Positions 33,804-43,745 of a DNA stretch of 64,000 nucleotides are shown here, piece after piece. The notes beneath the pieces were generated by a model that saw only the letters and a list, made by a program, of their open reading frames with translations, had not been told where the DNA came from and searched no databases. A program made the position numbers and the translations under genes. The stretch comes from G963662905 sp965230045 (lineage in GTDB: Bacteria; Bacteroidota; Bacteroidia; Bacteroidales; WRLA01), in the NCBI GenBank assembly GCA_965230045.1, contig OZ245940.1:1178001-1242000 (forward strand), read 5' to 3'. Position 1 is the first letter of the stretch, and each line of letters starts with the position of its first letter.

Positions 33804-35120
33804 CTATTTTGTGATTTTCTCAAAAACCTGTTTCTTCATCATCACGAATAAAGTTAATCCCCGCGCGGCCATGAAAACCATAAAGGCAAGCCAAAGAGCA
33901 TGGTTTTGCATTTGTTCGCGCAGCAAATAATAGACGGGCAAAAAAAGCAGCAATGTGGCAATAATCATGCTGTTGCGCATGGCTTTGGATGCTGTTGCGC
34001 CTACATAAATCCCGTCGAGCAAAAAGGCAGGAAAAGTAATTAAGGGGATCATGCCCACCCAAACCATATAATCTTTTGATGCGGAAATTACATCCAAATT
34101 GGTCGTCAGGATTTTTAAAACCAATTCACCACCAAATGCATAGGCCAAAGTAAAGGGGAGGCTCAGCAAAAAGCCCCAGCCAAAGAGTAGTTTTACGCTT
34201 TTGACAAGCTTATCGCGGATGCTGGCGCCAATAAATTTGCCCACCAATGCTTCTGCCGCAAAGGCAAAACCATCAATAAAATAACTGAAAAACAGGAAGT
34301 ATTGAAATAATAAAGTATTGGTAGCCAGTAGCGTATCTCCAAATGTTGCGGATTGAGCCGTAAAAAAGCTCAGGGTCAGGATGAGTAGGACTGTGCGGAT
34401 GAAAATATCGCCATTGACCCGAAAGAAGTTTTTAAGCGCACCGATGTCCAAAGCCTCTTTCAGCTTAAAAAGCTTGCTGTATTTTCCATAATGCCTTAAA
34501 AAGAGTATGATCGCAAGCGTCAGGCCGGAATATTGAGCCAGCAGTGTGCCCAAAGCCACGCCCTCAGATTTCATATCAAATCCCAGCACAAACAAAAAGT
34601 TGAACCCAATATTGGCACCGTTTACAAGCAATGAAATCCACAATGGATATTTAGTGTTTTGCATGCCAATAAACCAGCCGTTAAAACTATACAGACTGAT
34701 GGTGGCGGGTGCTGCCCAAATACGGATATAAAAATACTGTGCAGCATATTTTTCTACTTCCGGACTGCCATCGGTAAGCACAAATGCCAGTTTGCCAATG
34801 GGATATTGAAGCAGGAGTAAAAACAGGGCAGCGGCACCGGCCAGCAAAAGTGAGCGCATCAGGTTGAGGCTGATTTCCTGCTCATCTTTGCGACCAAAGG
34901 CCTGAGCCGTAAAACCGGTAGTTCCCATTCTTAAAAACCCAAAACTCATGTAAAGGATACTGAAAATCATTCCGCCAAGGGCAATGGCGCCGATGAATGC
35001 CGTATCAGCCAAATGTCCCATCATGGCCAAATCTGCCATGCCTGCCAATGGTACACTGATGTTGCTGATGATATTCGGGAAGGCCAGCCTCAGTATTTCC
35101 CGGTTGAGTTTCCGATTCAT
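33804..35120 (-). CDS. MATE-family efflux transporter (DinF-like)
   Basis: 438 residues from the ATG at 35120 (MNRKLNREILRLAFPNI), preferred over one six codons upstream because homologues start there. About 12 hydrophobic helices in two similar halves. The DinF-type N-terminus NIISNISVPLAGMADLAMMGH is clear. It would export organic cations using an ion gradient. Transcribed alone; its 3' end lies 21 nt from a family 1 element. Confidence 0.92.
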   Translation of the reverse strand: MNRKLNREILRLAFPNIISNISVPLAGMADLAMMGHLADTAFIGAIALGGMIFSILYMSFGFLRMGTTGFTAQAFGRKDEQEISLNLMRSLLLAGAAALFLLLLQYPIGKLAFVLTDGSPEVEKYAAQYFYIRIWAAPATISLYSFNGWFIGMQNTKYPLWISLLVNGANIGFNFLFVLGFDMKSEGVALGTLLAQYSGLTLAIILFLRHYGKYSKLFKLKEALDIGALKNFFRVNGDIFIRTVLLILTLSFFTAQSATFGDTLLATNTLLFQYFLFFSYFIDGFAFAAEALVGKFIGASIRDKLVKSVKLLFGWGFLLSLPFTLAYAFGGELVLKILTTNLDVISASKDYMVWVGMIPLITFPAFLLDGIYVGATASKAMRNSMIIATLLLFLPVYYLLREQMQNHALWLAFMVFMAARGLTLFVMMKKQVFEKITK

Positions 35121-35217
35121 GCCGCAAAAATAAAGCATTTTTGTTTCACTTATTTAGACTGATTCTGAACAAAAGCGATAAAAGCTTGTTCCTATTTCAA
35201 ACAAAGCATGAACACAA

Positions 35218-35844
35218 ATGAAAAATTTATCGAATAAAATGCTGGTTGTAATGATGGTGTCGTTTTTATTCAGCACATCACTTTTTGCACAATCGGAAAA
35301 AACTCCGGCAAAATCAAATGTTTTTACTGTTTATACGGATGAATCATCTGTTAAATGGATCGGGAGCAAGCCATTGGGCGAGCATTTCGGTACACTGAAC
35401 ATCAGCGAAGGCGCCTTGGAATTTGACAATAACGAATTAATTGGCGGACATTTTGTGTTGGATATGGAATCCATGAAAGTAGATGATATCGAAGATACTG
35501 AAATGAATGCAAAATTATTGGGGCATTTGAAAAGCGCAGATTTTTTCAATGTAGCTGAACATCCCAAAGCAAAATTCGTTATTTCAGGTGCGCGTATGGT
35601 GAAAGGCGATGGTTACAACTACGAAATTTCCGGCTACCTCACTATAAAAGACATAAGCCATCCTGTGAAATTTCACGCTATGGCACAACAGGAGGGAGGC
35701 GTTCTTAAAGCCCATGCTCCTGAGTTTGAAATTGACAGGACGAGATGGGACATACAGTATAAATCAAAGAGTTTCTTTGATAATTTAAAAGATAATTTTA
35801 TTTACGATGAAATCGGAATAGAGATTCATCTCATGGCAAATTGA
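35218..35844 (+). CDS. YceI-family periplasmic lipid-binding protein
   Basis: 208 residues with a signal peptide (MLVVMMVSFLFSTSLFAQ). The lipocalin-like YceI domain shows VKWIGSKPLGEHFGTLNISE, LLGHLKSADFFNVAEHPKAKF, YEISGYLTIKDISHPVKF and a C-terminal DRTRWDIQYKSKSFFDNLKD. The family binds isoprenoid-type lipids in the periplasm. A single gene followed by a terminator. Confidence 0.92.
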   Translation: MKNLSNKMLVVMMVSFLFSTSLFAQSEKTPAKSNVFTVYTDESSVKWIGSKPLGEHFGTLNISEGALEFDNNELIGGHFVLDMESMKVDDIEDTEMNAKLLGHLKSADFFNVAEHPKAKFVISGARMVKGDGYNYEISGYLTIKDISHPVKFHAMAQQEGGVLKAHAPEFEIDRTRWDIQYKSKSFFDNLKDNFIYDEIGIEIHLMAN

Positions 35845-35909
35845 TTCGTTTAATTTTTGTACATAAATATTTTTTTTGATTAGGTTTTAGTGGTTATTTT
35901 TATAACAGG

Positions 35910-35938
35910 CCGGTGCTTCTCAAAGTGCCGGTTTTTTT
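35910..35938 (+). terminator. Terminator after the YceI gene
   Basis: Stem CCGGTGCTT / AAGTGCCGG with a two-base internal mismatch, followed by seven Ts. Confidence 0.7.
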
Positions 35939-35943
35939 ATGCA

Positions 35944-35973
35944 CAAAAAAAGGGACTCTTTTGGAGGCCCTTT
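35944..35973 (-). terminator. Terminator after rocD
   Basis: Minus-strand stem AAAGGG-c-CTC / GAG-t-CCCTTT followed by Ts, 21 nt past the rocD stop. Confidence 0.8.
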
Positions 35974-35993
35974 ATATCTTGAATTATCATTGA

Positions 35994-37217
35994 TTAGCTC
36001 AATTCCAGGATAGATTTCTTGATAATTTCGATTGCTTTCATCAAATCTTCTTCAGAAATAACCAAAGGAGGTGCAAAACGGATGATGTGCTGGTGTGTTG
36101 GCTTGGCGAGCAGGCCGTTTTCTGCCATTTTCACACATACGTCCCATGCTTCTTTGCCATCTTTTGGCTTGATAATAACTGCATTAAGCAGGCCTTTACC
36201 ACGAACAAGCTGGATCATGTCGCTGTCGATGGCTTCCATTTCTTTGCGGAAGATTTTTCCAAGACGTTCTGCACGTTCTGCAAGTTTGTCGTCTTTTACA
36301 ACTTCCAGTGCTTCAATAGCTACGCGGGCTGCAACTGGGTTGCCACCAAATGTAGAGCCATGTTCGCCGGGCTTGATGCAAAGCATGATATCGTCATCGG
36401 CCAAAACTGCCGATACAGGGAATACACCACCGGAGAGGGCTTTTCCAAGAATCAGGATATCAGGACGGACGCCTTCGTGATCGCAGGCCAGCAGTTTACC
36501 TGTACGTGCAATGCCGGTTTGTACTTCATCAGCAATAAAAAGCACATTATTGGCCTTGCAAAGCTCATAAGCTTTTTTCAGGTAGCCGTCTTCAGGAACG
36601 TAAACGCCTGCTTCGCCCTGGATAGGCTCAACGAGGAATGCAGCAACGTTTTTGTCTTCCAGTTCTTTTTTCAGTGCATCCAGATCATTATAAGGAACGG
36701 TTACAAAACCGGGTGTATAAGGACCATAACCTTTGTATGCGTCCGGATCGGTTGACATAGAAATGATAGTAATGGTACGTCCGTGGAAGTTATTTTCGCA
36801 AACAACAATTTTTGCTTCGTTTTCCGGAACGCCTTTTTTCATATAGGCCCACTTACGGGCAAGTTTGAGTGCTGTTTCGTCGGCTTCTGCACCGGTATTC
36901 ATCGGAAGTACCTTGTCGAAACCAAAGTATTCGGTGATGTATTTTTCATAAACGCCCAGAGCGTCATTGAAAAATGCGCGTGAAGTTAGTGTAAGGGTTT
37001 TTGCCTGTTCGATCATTGCATTTACAATACGTGGATTGCAATGTCCTTGGTTTACAGCAGAATAAGCTGAAAGGAAATCGTAATATTCTTTTCCTTCAAC
37101 ATCCCAAACTTTAGCGCCTTCGCCTTTTGCAAGTACAACCGGTAGTGGGTGGTAGTTATGCGCTCCGTACTTGTCCTCGAGCTGCATGAGGTCTTGTGAA
37201 CTTAATTTTTCCGACAT
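35994..37217 (-). CDS. rocD: Ornithine--oxo-acid aminotransferase
   Basis: 407 residues, class III PLP aminotransferase. Motifs: YYDFLSAYSAVNQGHCNP, MNTGAEADETALKLARKW, FHGRTITIISMS, IADEVQTGIARTGKLLA, and the PLP lysine in LILGKALSGGVFPVSA. It converts ornithine and 2-oxoglutarate to glutamate semialdehyde and glutamate, linking arginine and proline metabolism. The short N-terminus and the AYSAVNQGHCNP motif fit ornithine aminotransferase better than acetylornithine aminotransferase. Confidence 0.93.
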   Translation of the reverse strand: MSEKLSSQDLMQLEDKYGAHNYHPLPVVLAKGEGAKVWDVEGKEYYDFLSAYSAVNQGHCNPRIVNAMIEQAKTLTLTSRAFFNDALGVYEKYITEYFGFDKVLPMNTGAEADETALKLARKWAYMKKGVPENEAKIVVCENNFHGRTITIISMSTDPDAYKGYGPYTPGFVTVPYNDLDALKKELEDKNVAAFLVEPIQGEAGVYVPEDGYLKKAYELCKANNVLFIADEVQTGIARTGKLLACDHEGVRPDILILGKALSGGVFPVSAVLADDDIMLCIKPGEHGSTFGGNPVAARVAIEALEVVKDDKLAERAERLGKIFRKEMEAIDSDMIQLVRGKGLLNAVIIKPKDGKEAWDVCVKMAENGLLAKPTHQHIIRFAPPLVISEEDLMKAIEIIKKSILELS

Positions 37218-37344
37218 ATCTCGCTATTTTTTAAAGGTTTATTAGCAGTTATTGGGCGCAAAATTACCCATCTTATTATAGCCTGCAAGGCTTTTTTAAA
37301 AATTATTTTCATCTTTGTGAGAAATACCAAATTTTGAAAGCTTT

Positions 37345-37878
37345 ATGATACAGTTTGAAGAAGATATCCGTCAGCAAACAGTCTTGCAGATAGCATCGGA
37401 GATGATGGCCGCAGCCCGCACGGCGCCAAAAGGTAAAGGGAAAGATACGCTGGCAATGGCTGTGGTAAGTGGTGACGAGCTCTTGCGGCTGGCCGATAAG
37501 ATGGAAGAAATGGCGGAAGCCACCGATATGGCATTTTTTGCGCGTGATGCCGGAAATATGCGCCAAACAGATGCCTGTGTTATCATTGGAACGCGCATTG
37601 AGGCATTAGGAATTAAAGTTTGTGGATTGTGCGGTTTTAATAATTGTGCAGCAAAAAACAGGCATCCCGAAGTGCCTTGTGCTTTTAATACGGGTGATTT
37701 GGGCATTGCGATTGGATCGGCTGTCTCTGTTGCTGCTCGGGCACATATCGACAACCGGATTATGTTTTCAGCCGGAATGGCTGCACGGGAACTCGGAATT
37801 CTGGGCAGGGAAGTGCGGATTGTTTATGCCATCCCTTTGAGTGTTTCAGGTAAAAGCCCGTTTTTTGACCGGAAATAA
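37345..37878 (+). CDS. DUF2148 ferredoxin-like protein
   Basis: 177 residues. The Cys cluster CGLCGFNNCAAKNRHPEVPC and the C-terminal VAARAHIDNRIMFSAGMAARELG are typical of DUF2148, usually annotated as a ferredoxin-domain protein and common in anaerobes. Divergent from rocD with a 127-bp gap. The metal centre is inferred from the cysteines; no partner is nearby. Confidence 0.88.
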   Translation: MIQFEEDIRQQTVLQIASEMMAAARTAPKGKGKDTLAMAVVSGDELLRLADKMEEMAEATDMAFFARDAGNMRQTDACVIIGTRIEALGIKVCGLCGFNNCAAKNRHPEVPCAFNTGDLGIAIGSAVSVAARAHIDNRIMFSAGMAARELGILGREVRIVYAIPLSVSGKSPFFDRK

Positions 37879-37885
37879 AATTTTG

Positions 37886-38806
37886 CTACCGAGCTGTTTT
37901 TAAAGTATCAATGCCAATCGTATTGGTGATAAGTACCAATTGGTTCAGGGCCTCGCTCAGGAAGTAGCCTTCGCCTTCGAGCCAGAAATTATATTCTTCC
38001 ATATTATTGTAGTAAATACGGATTTCACCATCCTGCACTGCATCATAATATCCAATATCCTGCATTGCCCCCGGGCTGATAATGATATTTTCCTGCATTT
38101 CAAATTGACTGTCTGCATTAACATATACCGGCCCAATTTCATTTTCGGCTATATTGCTGATGCGCAGGAAGAAATAGTCTTTTGATACATTAAGCACGTG
38201 TAAAGGAGATTCTACTGTTGTATCTACAGTAATTATTTCATCCCAGATTATTTCGTGGCCAAAGCGTGTTCCGTTATTGGAATACATGGCCGTTTTTGCA
38301 TTGAAATATATTTGTTCGGGCCGTTCGCTGAAAGCAAAATAATAATATCCTGAAGGCTCAATGGTTCCTGAACTGTCGTTGGAAAGCCTGATGAATACCG
38401 GTGTGTAGGCGGCATTGAAAAATTTTATCTCAAAAAGGCCGTGATTTAGATAAACCACTACCGAAGAAGAGCCTTCATTGGTTTCAATATCGATTTGGCC
38501 TTCGTAAACACCTGTGCTTAGGCCATCCCGTTTTACAGAGACGATAATGTCTTCAGATTGCTCCTCACCTAAGTTCCCGGAAGTTTTTTCAAGTTCAATC
38601 CAGGCTTTGTTTGCACTGGCGCTCCATTCAAGAGTGGCAAAACCGGCATTACGGATATTGAGCTTGAGCTGATTTGTATTATTGTCGTAATTCAGGCGCA
38701 AAGGGCTTATCTCGGGCAGCGCTTCCTTTTTTACGCAGGAAGAAAAATTAATTAAAAGGATTGCGGCCAGAATAATTGAAAGTAGTGTGATTGACTTTGT
38801 TTTCAT
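37886..38806 (-). CDS. Exported lipoprotein with a BACON-like domain
   Basis: 306 residues. Lipobox FSSC with the Cys near 24. Residues about 35-125 resemble a BACON/Ig-like domain (LRLNYDNNTNQLKLNIRN, LEWSASANKAWIELEKTSG, STGVYEGQIDIETNEGS). The remainder is unrecognised and beta-rich. It lies 17 nt downstream of the cysteine-rich 205-aa gene, so the two may be co-transcribed. Convergent with the DUF2148 gene with only 7 nt between stops and no terminator visible. Confidence 0.75.
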   Translation of the reverse strand: MKTKSITLLSIILAAILLINFSSCVKKEALPEISPLRLNYDNNTNQLKLNIRNAGFATLEWSASANKAWIELEKTSGNLGEEQSEDIIVSVKRDGLSTGVYEGQIDIETNEGSSSVVVYLNHGLFEIKFFNAAYTPVFIRLSNDSSGTIEPSGYYYFAFSERPEQIYFNAKTAMYSNNGTRFGHEIIWDEIITVDTTVESPLHVLNVSKDYFFLRISNIAENEIGPVYVNADSQFEMQENIIISPGAMQDIGYYDAVQDGEIRIYYNNMEEYNFWLEGEGYFLSEALNQLVLITNTIGIDTLKTAR

Positions 38807-38823
38807 GAGTTGATGATGTTGTG

Positions 38824-39441
38824 TCAGGTTGTTTTACGACTGATTTCCAGGGCATTGTTAAGATCGTTCTCGGCTTTTTTCAAGCGTGTCAGATAATGCA
38901 GGATGTTGTCTTCGAAATTCGGGGCCGCATCGTAAAAATATAACCATGCGGAAATCAGGCTTTTTATGCCGGCCAGGCTTATATCCAGATTTTGTACAAT
39001 GCTCGGTTCCTGATAGTCAATTTTGCCGGCCAAAGCCAGTATTGGGCTGCGGACAAGCAGTGCGTTGCTGAGCGACTTTTTAAAAATCAAGGCCGCCTGT
39101 AAATCCATTTGGGAATGTTCCTTGTTTTTTCCGATGCGTTGATGAAGCGAACAAATATGGAGTAAAAATTCTTCCAGATTGTTGACAAATGCTTTGAAAT
39201 AAGCCCTTTGTTCCTTATAAGATGAATATAGCAGGTTGAGGATTCTGCTGTTTGGGTTTTGCGCACTTTGAGTCAGGATGGCTTCATTAATTGTTGCCAA
39301 TGGTTCAAAAGAGACATTTTTATTTTTGACATGCAGGTATTTTTGGTACAGATCGCAACAATAAGCTTCGTTACAGCCATCACAATTCAAATCGCAAAAA
39401 GGATTTGAATCTGTTCTTTTATGTTTGCGTTTTACCTGCAT
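38824..39441 (-). CDS. Unrecognised cytoplasmic protein with N-terminal cysteine cluster
   Basis: 205 residues. No signal peptide. Residues 16-30 hold a Cys cluster (CDLNCDGCNEAYCCDLY) that could bind zinc or an Fe-S centre. The rest is predicted helical by composition. I do not recognise the family. It is upstream of, and close to, the BACON-like lipoprotein gene. The upstream gap to ilvE contains a family 1 element. Confidence 0.6.
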   Translation of the reverse strand: MQVKRKHKRTDSNPFCDLNCDGCNEAYCCDLYQKYLHVKNKNVSFEPLATINEAILTQSAQNPNSRILNLLYSSYKEQRAYFKAFVNNLEEFLLHICSLHQRIGKNKEHSQMDLQAALIFKKSLSNALLVRSPILALAGKIDYQEPSIVQNLDISLAGIKSLISAWLYFYDAAPNFEDNILHYLTRLKKAENDLNNALEISRKTT

Positions 39442-39510
39442 TTGTTAAATTTTCCATCATGCAAAATGCTTCACTTGCTTGATAGTATTAGCCCAAAGAT
39501 AAGAAAAAAA

Positions 39511-39846
39511 GGTTCTACACGGAATTTCGTGGAAAGAAATTAGAATGCTATTACAAACAGATCCCTCCAAAGTTTTCCTCATACTTCGGAAACTTTGTCG
39601 GAATGACACATTTTTATGGAGTCAGGAGGCAAATGCGGCGAGGACGTCTTTAAAATATACTATTGTGTCCTCGCCGCATTTGCCTTAAACACCTAATAAA
39701 CAGCGTCATTCCGACCGGAACAAAGCCAAACGAAGTGATTAAGGCTTTGTGAAGGGAGGAATCTGTTAGGGATCAATAGTTTATTAATAAATATCTGCAT
39801 ATTATTTTCAAACATTATTGTTACCCACGAAATTCCTAGTAGAACC
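39511..39846 (-). mobile_element. Family 1 inverted-repeat element, copy C (336 bp), perfect 8-bp duplication
   Basis: Reverse orientation to copies A, B and E; the ends GGTTCTACACGGAATTTCGT and AATTCCTAGTAGAACC pair. All three nested tiers are intact. Flanks are identical: GAAAAAAA at 39503-39510 and 39847-39854. It lies in the gap between the 205-aa gene and ilvE, which holds nothing else recognised. Confidence 0.92.
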
Positions 39847-39985
39847 GAAAAAAATGCTTGTTTGCAGCATGTCGTTCATGCTTATTTTCTTGAAACAGGA
39901 GGAAATTTTGGAGGACACCCCTGTCCAATTGATATTAAATTTATAATTTAGCACAATTGATTGTACCACTATAAAACATAAAGAA

Positions 39986-41005
39986 ATGATAAATACAGAA
40001 TGGGGCAAGCTGCCCTTTGGCTATTTTAAAACTGATTATAATGTACGCTGTTACTACCGTGATGGTAAGTGGGGCGAAATTGAAGTAAGCTCTTCCGAGA
40101 GTGTGAACATCCACATTGCAGCTACTTGTTTGCACTATGGCCAGGAAGCTTTCGAGGGATTGAAAATTTTCCGCGGGGAAGACAACAAACTGCGTGTTTT
40201 CCGCTGGGAAGAAAATGCAAAACGCCTGCAGAATTCCGCCTGGGGCATTATGATGCCCGAAATTCCTACAGAGCTTTTTAAGGAAGCTTTGTGGAAAGTT
40301 GTAAAACTGAACGAACGTTTTGTGCCTCCATTCGGAACCGGAGCATCGCTTTATGCCCGTCCGCTTTTGATCGGAACCGGCGCTGAAGTAGGTGTTAAAC
40401 CTGCAAATGAATACCTGTTCATGATTTTTGTTGGCCCGGTTGGTCCGTATTTTAAAGAAGGTTTCAAGCCTGTAAATGTACAGGTTGTACGTGATTTCGA
40501 CCGTGCAGCACCATTGGGGACAGGCCGCTTTAAAGTAGGGGGAAACTATGCCGCAAGCCTCCGTTCCGGTACACGTGCACATGATGAAGGCTGTTCTGCC
40601 GCTCTTTATCTCGATGCCAGAGAGAAAAAATATATCGACGAAGCAGGCCCTGCCAATTTCTTCGGTATCAAGGACAATACCTATATTACACCACAATCGG
40701 AGTCTATTCTGCCTTCCATTACCAATAAAAGCCTTTGCCAACTGGCCGAAGATCTTGGTTTGAAAGTAGAACGTCGTCCTGTTGCTGTTGATGAACTGGG
40801 AACTTTTGAAGAAGCCGGTGCCTGCGGTACAGCAGCCGTAATTTCACCCATTGGTAAAATTGTTGACCGCGAAGAAAAACATGAATTTATTATTTCCAAA
40901 GATGGAAATCCCGGCCCGATCTCCAAAAAGCTTTATGAGCAACTTCAGGGAATCCAGTATGGAACACTGGAAGATACACACGGCTGGGTTGATATTATCG
41001 AATAA
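39986..41005 (+). CDS. ilvE: Branched-chain amino acid aminotransferase
   Basis: 339 residues, class IV PLP enzyme of the longer type II group. Motifs: LHYGQEAFEGLKIFRGED, SLYARPLLIGTGAEVGV, the PLP lysine in GRFKVGGNYAAS, and EAGACGTAAVISPIGKI near the end. It transaminates leucine, isoleucine and valine with 2-oxoglutarate. It is alone, with a bidirectional terminator separating it from convergent pyrF. Confidence 0.94.
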   Translation: MINTEWGKLPFGYFKTDYNVRCYYRDGKWGEIEVSSSESVNIHIAATCLHYGQEAFEGLKIFRGEDNKLRVFRWEENAKRLQNSAWGIMMPEIPTELFKEALWKVVKLNERFVPPFGTGASLYARPLLIGTGAEVGVKPANEYLFMIFVGPVGPYFKEGFKPVNVQVVRDFDRAAPLGTGRFKVGGNYAASLRSGTRAHDEGCSAALYLDAREKKYIDEAGPANFFGIKDNTYITPQSESILPSITNKSLCQLAEDLGLKVERRPVAVDELGTFEEAGACGTAAVISPIGKIVDREEKHEFIISKDGNPGPISKKLYEQLQGIQYGTLEDTHGWVDIIE

Positions 41006-41026
41006 TACAATTTCCCGATAAAATAA

Positions 41027-41060
41027 AAGCAGGCATTCGAGTGAGTGCCTGCTTTTTTTT
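41027..41060. terminator. Terminator between ilvE and pyrF
   Basis: Stem AAGCAGGCA / TGCCTGCTT (41027-41035, 41046-41054), perfect, with Ts on the plus side and As on the other, so it may serve both convergent genes. Confidence 0.9.
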
Positions 41061-41075
41061 CGGGTGTTTGTAATT

Positions 41076-41918
41076 TTAGATGATGCCTTTTTGGATCAGC
41101 ATCTCCGCCATGTCTTTTTGAATTTCCTGCGCTTTTTCTCGGGCCTTTTCTGCAAAATCTTCTCCCTGGGAAGCAAAAATAATTCCGCGTGATGAGTTTA
41201 CCAGCAGGCCGCAATTTTCGTTCATGCCGTATTTGGCAACTGCTTCCAGGCTTCCGCCCTGAGCGCCCACTCCGGGAACCAACAGGAAATGATTGGGCAC
41301 ATGTTTGCGGACGGTTTCCAGCATCTCTGCCTTGGTCGCACCAACCACGTACATCATGTTTTCATCGCTGCCCCAGGCTTTGCTCTTAATCAGCACTTCC
41401 TCAAACAGATGAAGCCCGTTTTCCTGATTTTTGATAAACTGGAAATCAAATGCGCCTTCATTTGAGGTTAAAGCAAGCAGTATGACCCATTTATCCTTAA
41501 AAGCCAGGAAAGGGCTTACGCTGTCAATGCCCATATAGGGCGCAACCGTAACCGAGTCAAAATCCAGGCCATCTTCCGCACCAAAGAAACTTTCTGCATA
41601 TTGCTTGCTGGTGTTTCCAATGTCGCCACGTTTTGCATCAGCAATGCTAAACACTTCGGCCTCAAACTCATTGAGGTATTCCATGGTTTTGTGAAGGCTT
41701 TCCATGCCTTTGATTCCGCGGCTTTCATAAAATGCCAGATTGGGCTTATAGGCTACTGCCAAATCGTGTGTGGCATCAATAATGGCTTTGTTGAAAGCAA
41801 ATACCGGATCTTCTTCTTTCAGGAGATGCGGTGGTATTTTGCTGATGGCGCTGTCGAGGCCGATGCACAGGAAAGACTTTTTGTCTTTAATGTTCTGGAT
41901 AAGCTGTTTGCGGTTCAT
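41076..41918 (-). CDS. pyrF: Orotidine 5'-phosphate decarboxylase (type 2)
   Basis: 280 residues, matching the longer type 2 form. Motifs are FLCIGLDSAISKIP, VAYKPNLAFYESRGIKG and the catalytic SIADAKRGDIGNTSKQYA, with a C-terminal LLVPGVGAQGGS. It performs the last step of UMP synthesis. 12 nt downstream of prfA, so probably co-transcribed. Confidence 0.95.
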   Translation of the reverse strand: MNRKQLIQNIKDKKSFLCIGLDSAISKIPPHLLKEEDPVFAFNKAIIDATHDLAVAYKPNLAFYESRGIKGMESLHKTMEYLNEFEAEVFSIADAKRGDIGNTSKQYAESFFGAEDGLDFDSVTVAPYMGIDSVSPFLAFKDKWVILLALTSNEGAFDFQFIKNQENGLHLFEEVLIKSKAWGSDENMMYVVGATKAEMLETVRKHVPNHFLLVPGVGAQGGSLEAVAKYGMNENCGLLVNSSRGIIFASQGEDFAEKAREKAQEIQKDMAEMLIQKGII

Positions 41919-41930
41919 GATATGCTTGGA

Positions 41931-43004
41931 TTAGTTGAGGCCTTCTTTAAGTCTTTCGGCATTTTCTGCCATTTGGAGTTTGTCGATCAATTCCTGGATA
42001 TCCCCATTGATAATGCCCTCCAGGCGGTAGAGCGTTAGATTGATCCTGTGATCGGTAACCCTTCCCTGTGGCCAGTTATACGTACGGATTTTCGCCGAGC
42101 GGTCGCCTGTGGAAACCATCGTTTTGCGTTTGGACGCAATTTCATCGAGGTATTTTTTGTGCTCCATTTCGTAAATCCTGGAACGGAGCACTTTCATGGC
42201 TTTGTCAAGGTTTTTAAGCTGCGATTTTTCATCCTGGCAGGAAACGACAATTCCGGTAGGAATATGTGTCAATCGGATAGCCGAATATGTAGTGTTCACG
42301 GATTGGCCTCCCGGACCTGAAGAACAGAAAGTGTCTTTGCGGATATCGCTTTGCTTGATGTCCACATCAAACTCATCGGCTTCGGGCAAAACAGCCACCG
42401 ATGCTGCAGAAGTGTGGATGCGCCCCTGTGTTTCCGTTTTCGGGACACGTTGCACACGATGCACGCCTGATTCATATTTCAGCTGGCCATAAACATTTTC
42501 TCCTGAAACATTCAGGATGATTTCTTTGTAGCCGCCAACGGTTCCTTCGGTCGCATCAACAAGTTCAATTTTCCATTTCTTGGTTTCGCAGAATTTTTGG
42601 TACATGCGCATCAGGTCGCCCGCAAAAATACTGGCTTCATCGCCACCGGTTCCGGCACGGATTTCCAAAACGGCATTTTTGCTGTCCTCAGGATCCTTGG
42701 GGATCAGCAGGATTTTGATTTCTTCTTCCAGTTCTTCTTTGCGCGGGTGCAGCTCGTTAAGCTCCTCTTTGGCCATTGCACGGAATTCTTCATCTTTCTC
42801 AGTGCTAAGAACTTCCTTGGCCGATTCAATATTTTCCAGGATATTTTTATATTCCTTGTATGCTTTGATTATGGGCTCCAGGTCTTTGTATTCCTTGTTT
42901 AGGCTGATGAATTTCTTCATGTCGCTCATAACATCGGGATCGTTCATTTTTTCCTGGATTTCCAAAAAGCGCTGATATACGCCTTCTAATTTTTCTAGTA
43001 ACAT
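41931..43004 (-). CDS. prfA: Peptide chain release factor 1
   Basis: 357 residues. The GGQ motif is in SSGPGGQSVNTTYSAIRLTH. The RF1-type P-x-T stop-codon motif appears in RVPKTETQGRIHTSA, distinguishing it from RF2 (SPF). It terminates translation at UAA and UAG. Followed closely by pyrF. No prmC methylase gene is adjacent. Confidence 0.96.
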   Translation of the reverse strand: MLLEKLEGVYQRFLEIQEKMNDPDVMSDMKKFISLNKEYKDLEPIIKAYKEYKNILENIESAKEVLSTEKDEEFRAMAKEELNELHPRKEELEEEIKILLIPKDPEDSKNAVLEIRAGTGGDEASIFAGDLMRMYQKFCETKKWKIELVDATEGTVGGYKEIILNVSGENVYGQLKYESGVHRVQRVPKTETQGRIHTSAASVAVLPEADEFDVDIKQSDIRKDTFCSSGPGGQSVNTTYSAIRLTHIPTGIVVSCQDEKSQLKNLDKAMKVLRSRIYEMEHKKYLDEIASKRKTMVSTGDRSAKIRTYNWPQGRVTDHRINLTLYRLEGIINGDIQELIDKLQMAENAERLKEGLN

Positions 43005-43093
43005 ATATTTTCCTCAAAATTTTTGCAAAAGTACTGAATAAATCCGTAATTGCCGGATATTAATGTTGTGCGCATATGAGCTTCCAACAGCGG

Positions 43094-43741
43094 ATGAATT
43101 ATATTGATATACATACACATAAGGCATGTGCGGCGCCAAAGGGTGAAATCCGGATCAAAAACCTTTTTCCCTCAGAGGCCATTCCTGAAAAGCCGCTCTT
43201 TTTTTCCTGTGGTTTGCATCCCTGGTTTGTGGATGGCCATTTCTACGCAAATGAGGCGAATTTGCGCATGAAGCTGCAAGATGAACGCTGCCTTGCTTTG
43301 GGAGAAACGGGTTTGGATAAGTTGAAACCCAATGATTTTATTCTGCAAATGGACGCTTTCCGTTGGCAGTTGGAGTTGGCCAGCGAGTTTGGTTTGCCGA
43401 TTATTGTTCATTGTGTTAAGGCATGGAATGATTTACTGAAAGTCCGCAGGGAATTTGACGATCAGATATGGATCATCCACGCCTTTAATGCCAGCCGGCA
43501 AATTGCGGAGGAGCTACTGTTGTCGGGCTGTTATTTATCCTTTGGAAGTTTATTGTTTCGCCATTCCAAAGCAGCAAAAATTTTTGGTGGAATTCCTCCT
43601 GAAAGGATTTTTCTTGAAACAGATGATGTGGCAATGGACATAAAGCAGGTGTATGAGAAAGCATCTGAATTGTTAAAATATCCGCAAAGCGAATTACAAA
43701 ATATTATTTCTGCTAATTTTGCCCGCGTTTTTCGAAAATGA
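43094..43741 (+). CDS. TatD-family metal-dependent hydrolase
   Basis: 215 residues from ATG 43094 (MNYIDIHTHK), chosen because the metal-binding HTH motif normally opens the protein; an ATG six codons upstream is possible. Other TatD features: CGLHPWFVDG, LALGETGLDK, PIIVHCVKAWNDLL, IHAFNASRQIA, LETDD. It is shorter than canonical TatD (about 260). It lies 4 nt upstream of tcdA. Confidence 0.88.
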   Translation: MNYIDIHTHKACAAPKGEIRIKNLFPSEAIPEKPLFFSCGLHPWFVDGHFYANEANLRMKLQDERCLALGETGLDKLKPNDFILQMDAFRWQLELASEFGLPIIVHCVKAWNDLLKVRREFDDQIWIIHAFNASRQIAEELLLSGCYLSFGSLLFRHSKAAKIFGGIPPERIFLETDDVAMDIKQVYEKASELLKYPQSELQNIISANFARVFRK

Positions 43742-43745
43742 ACTT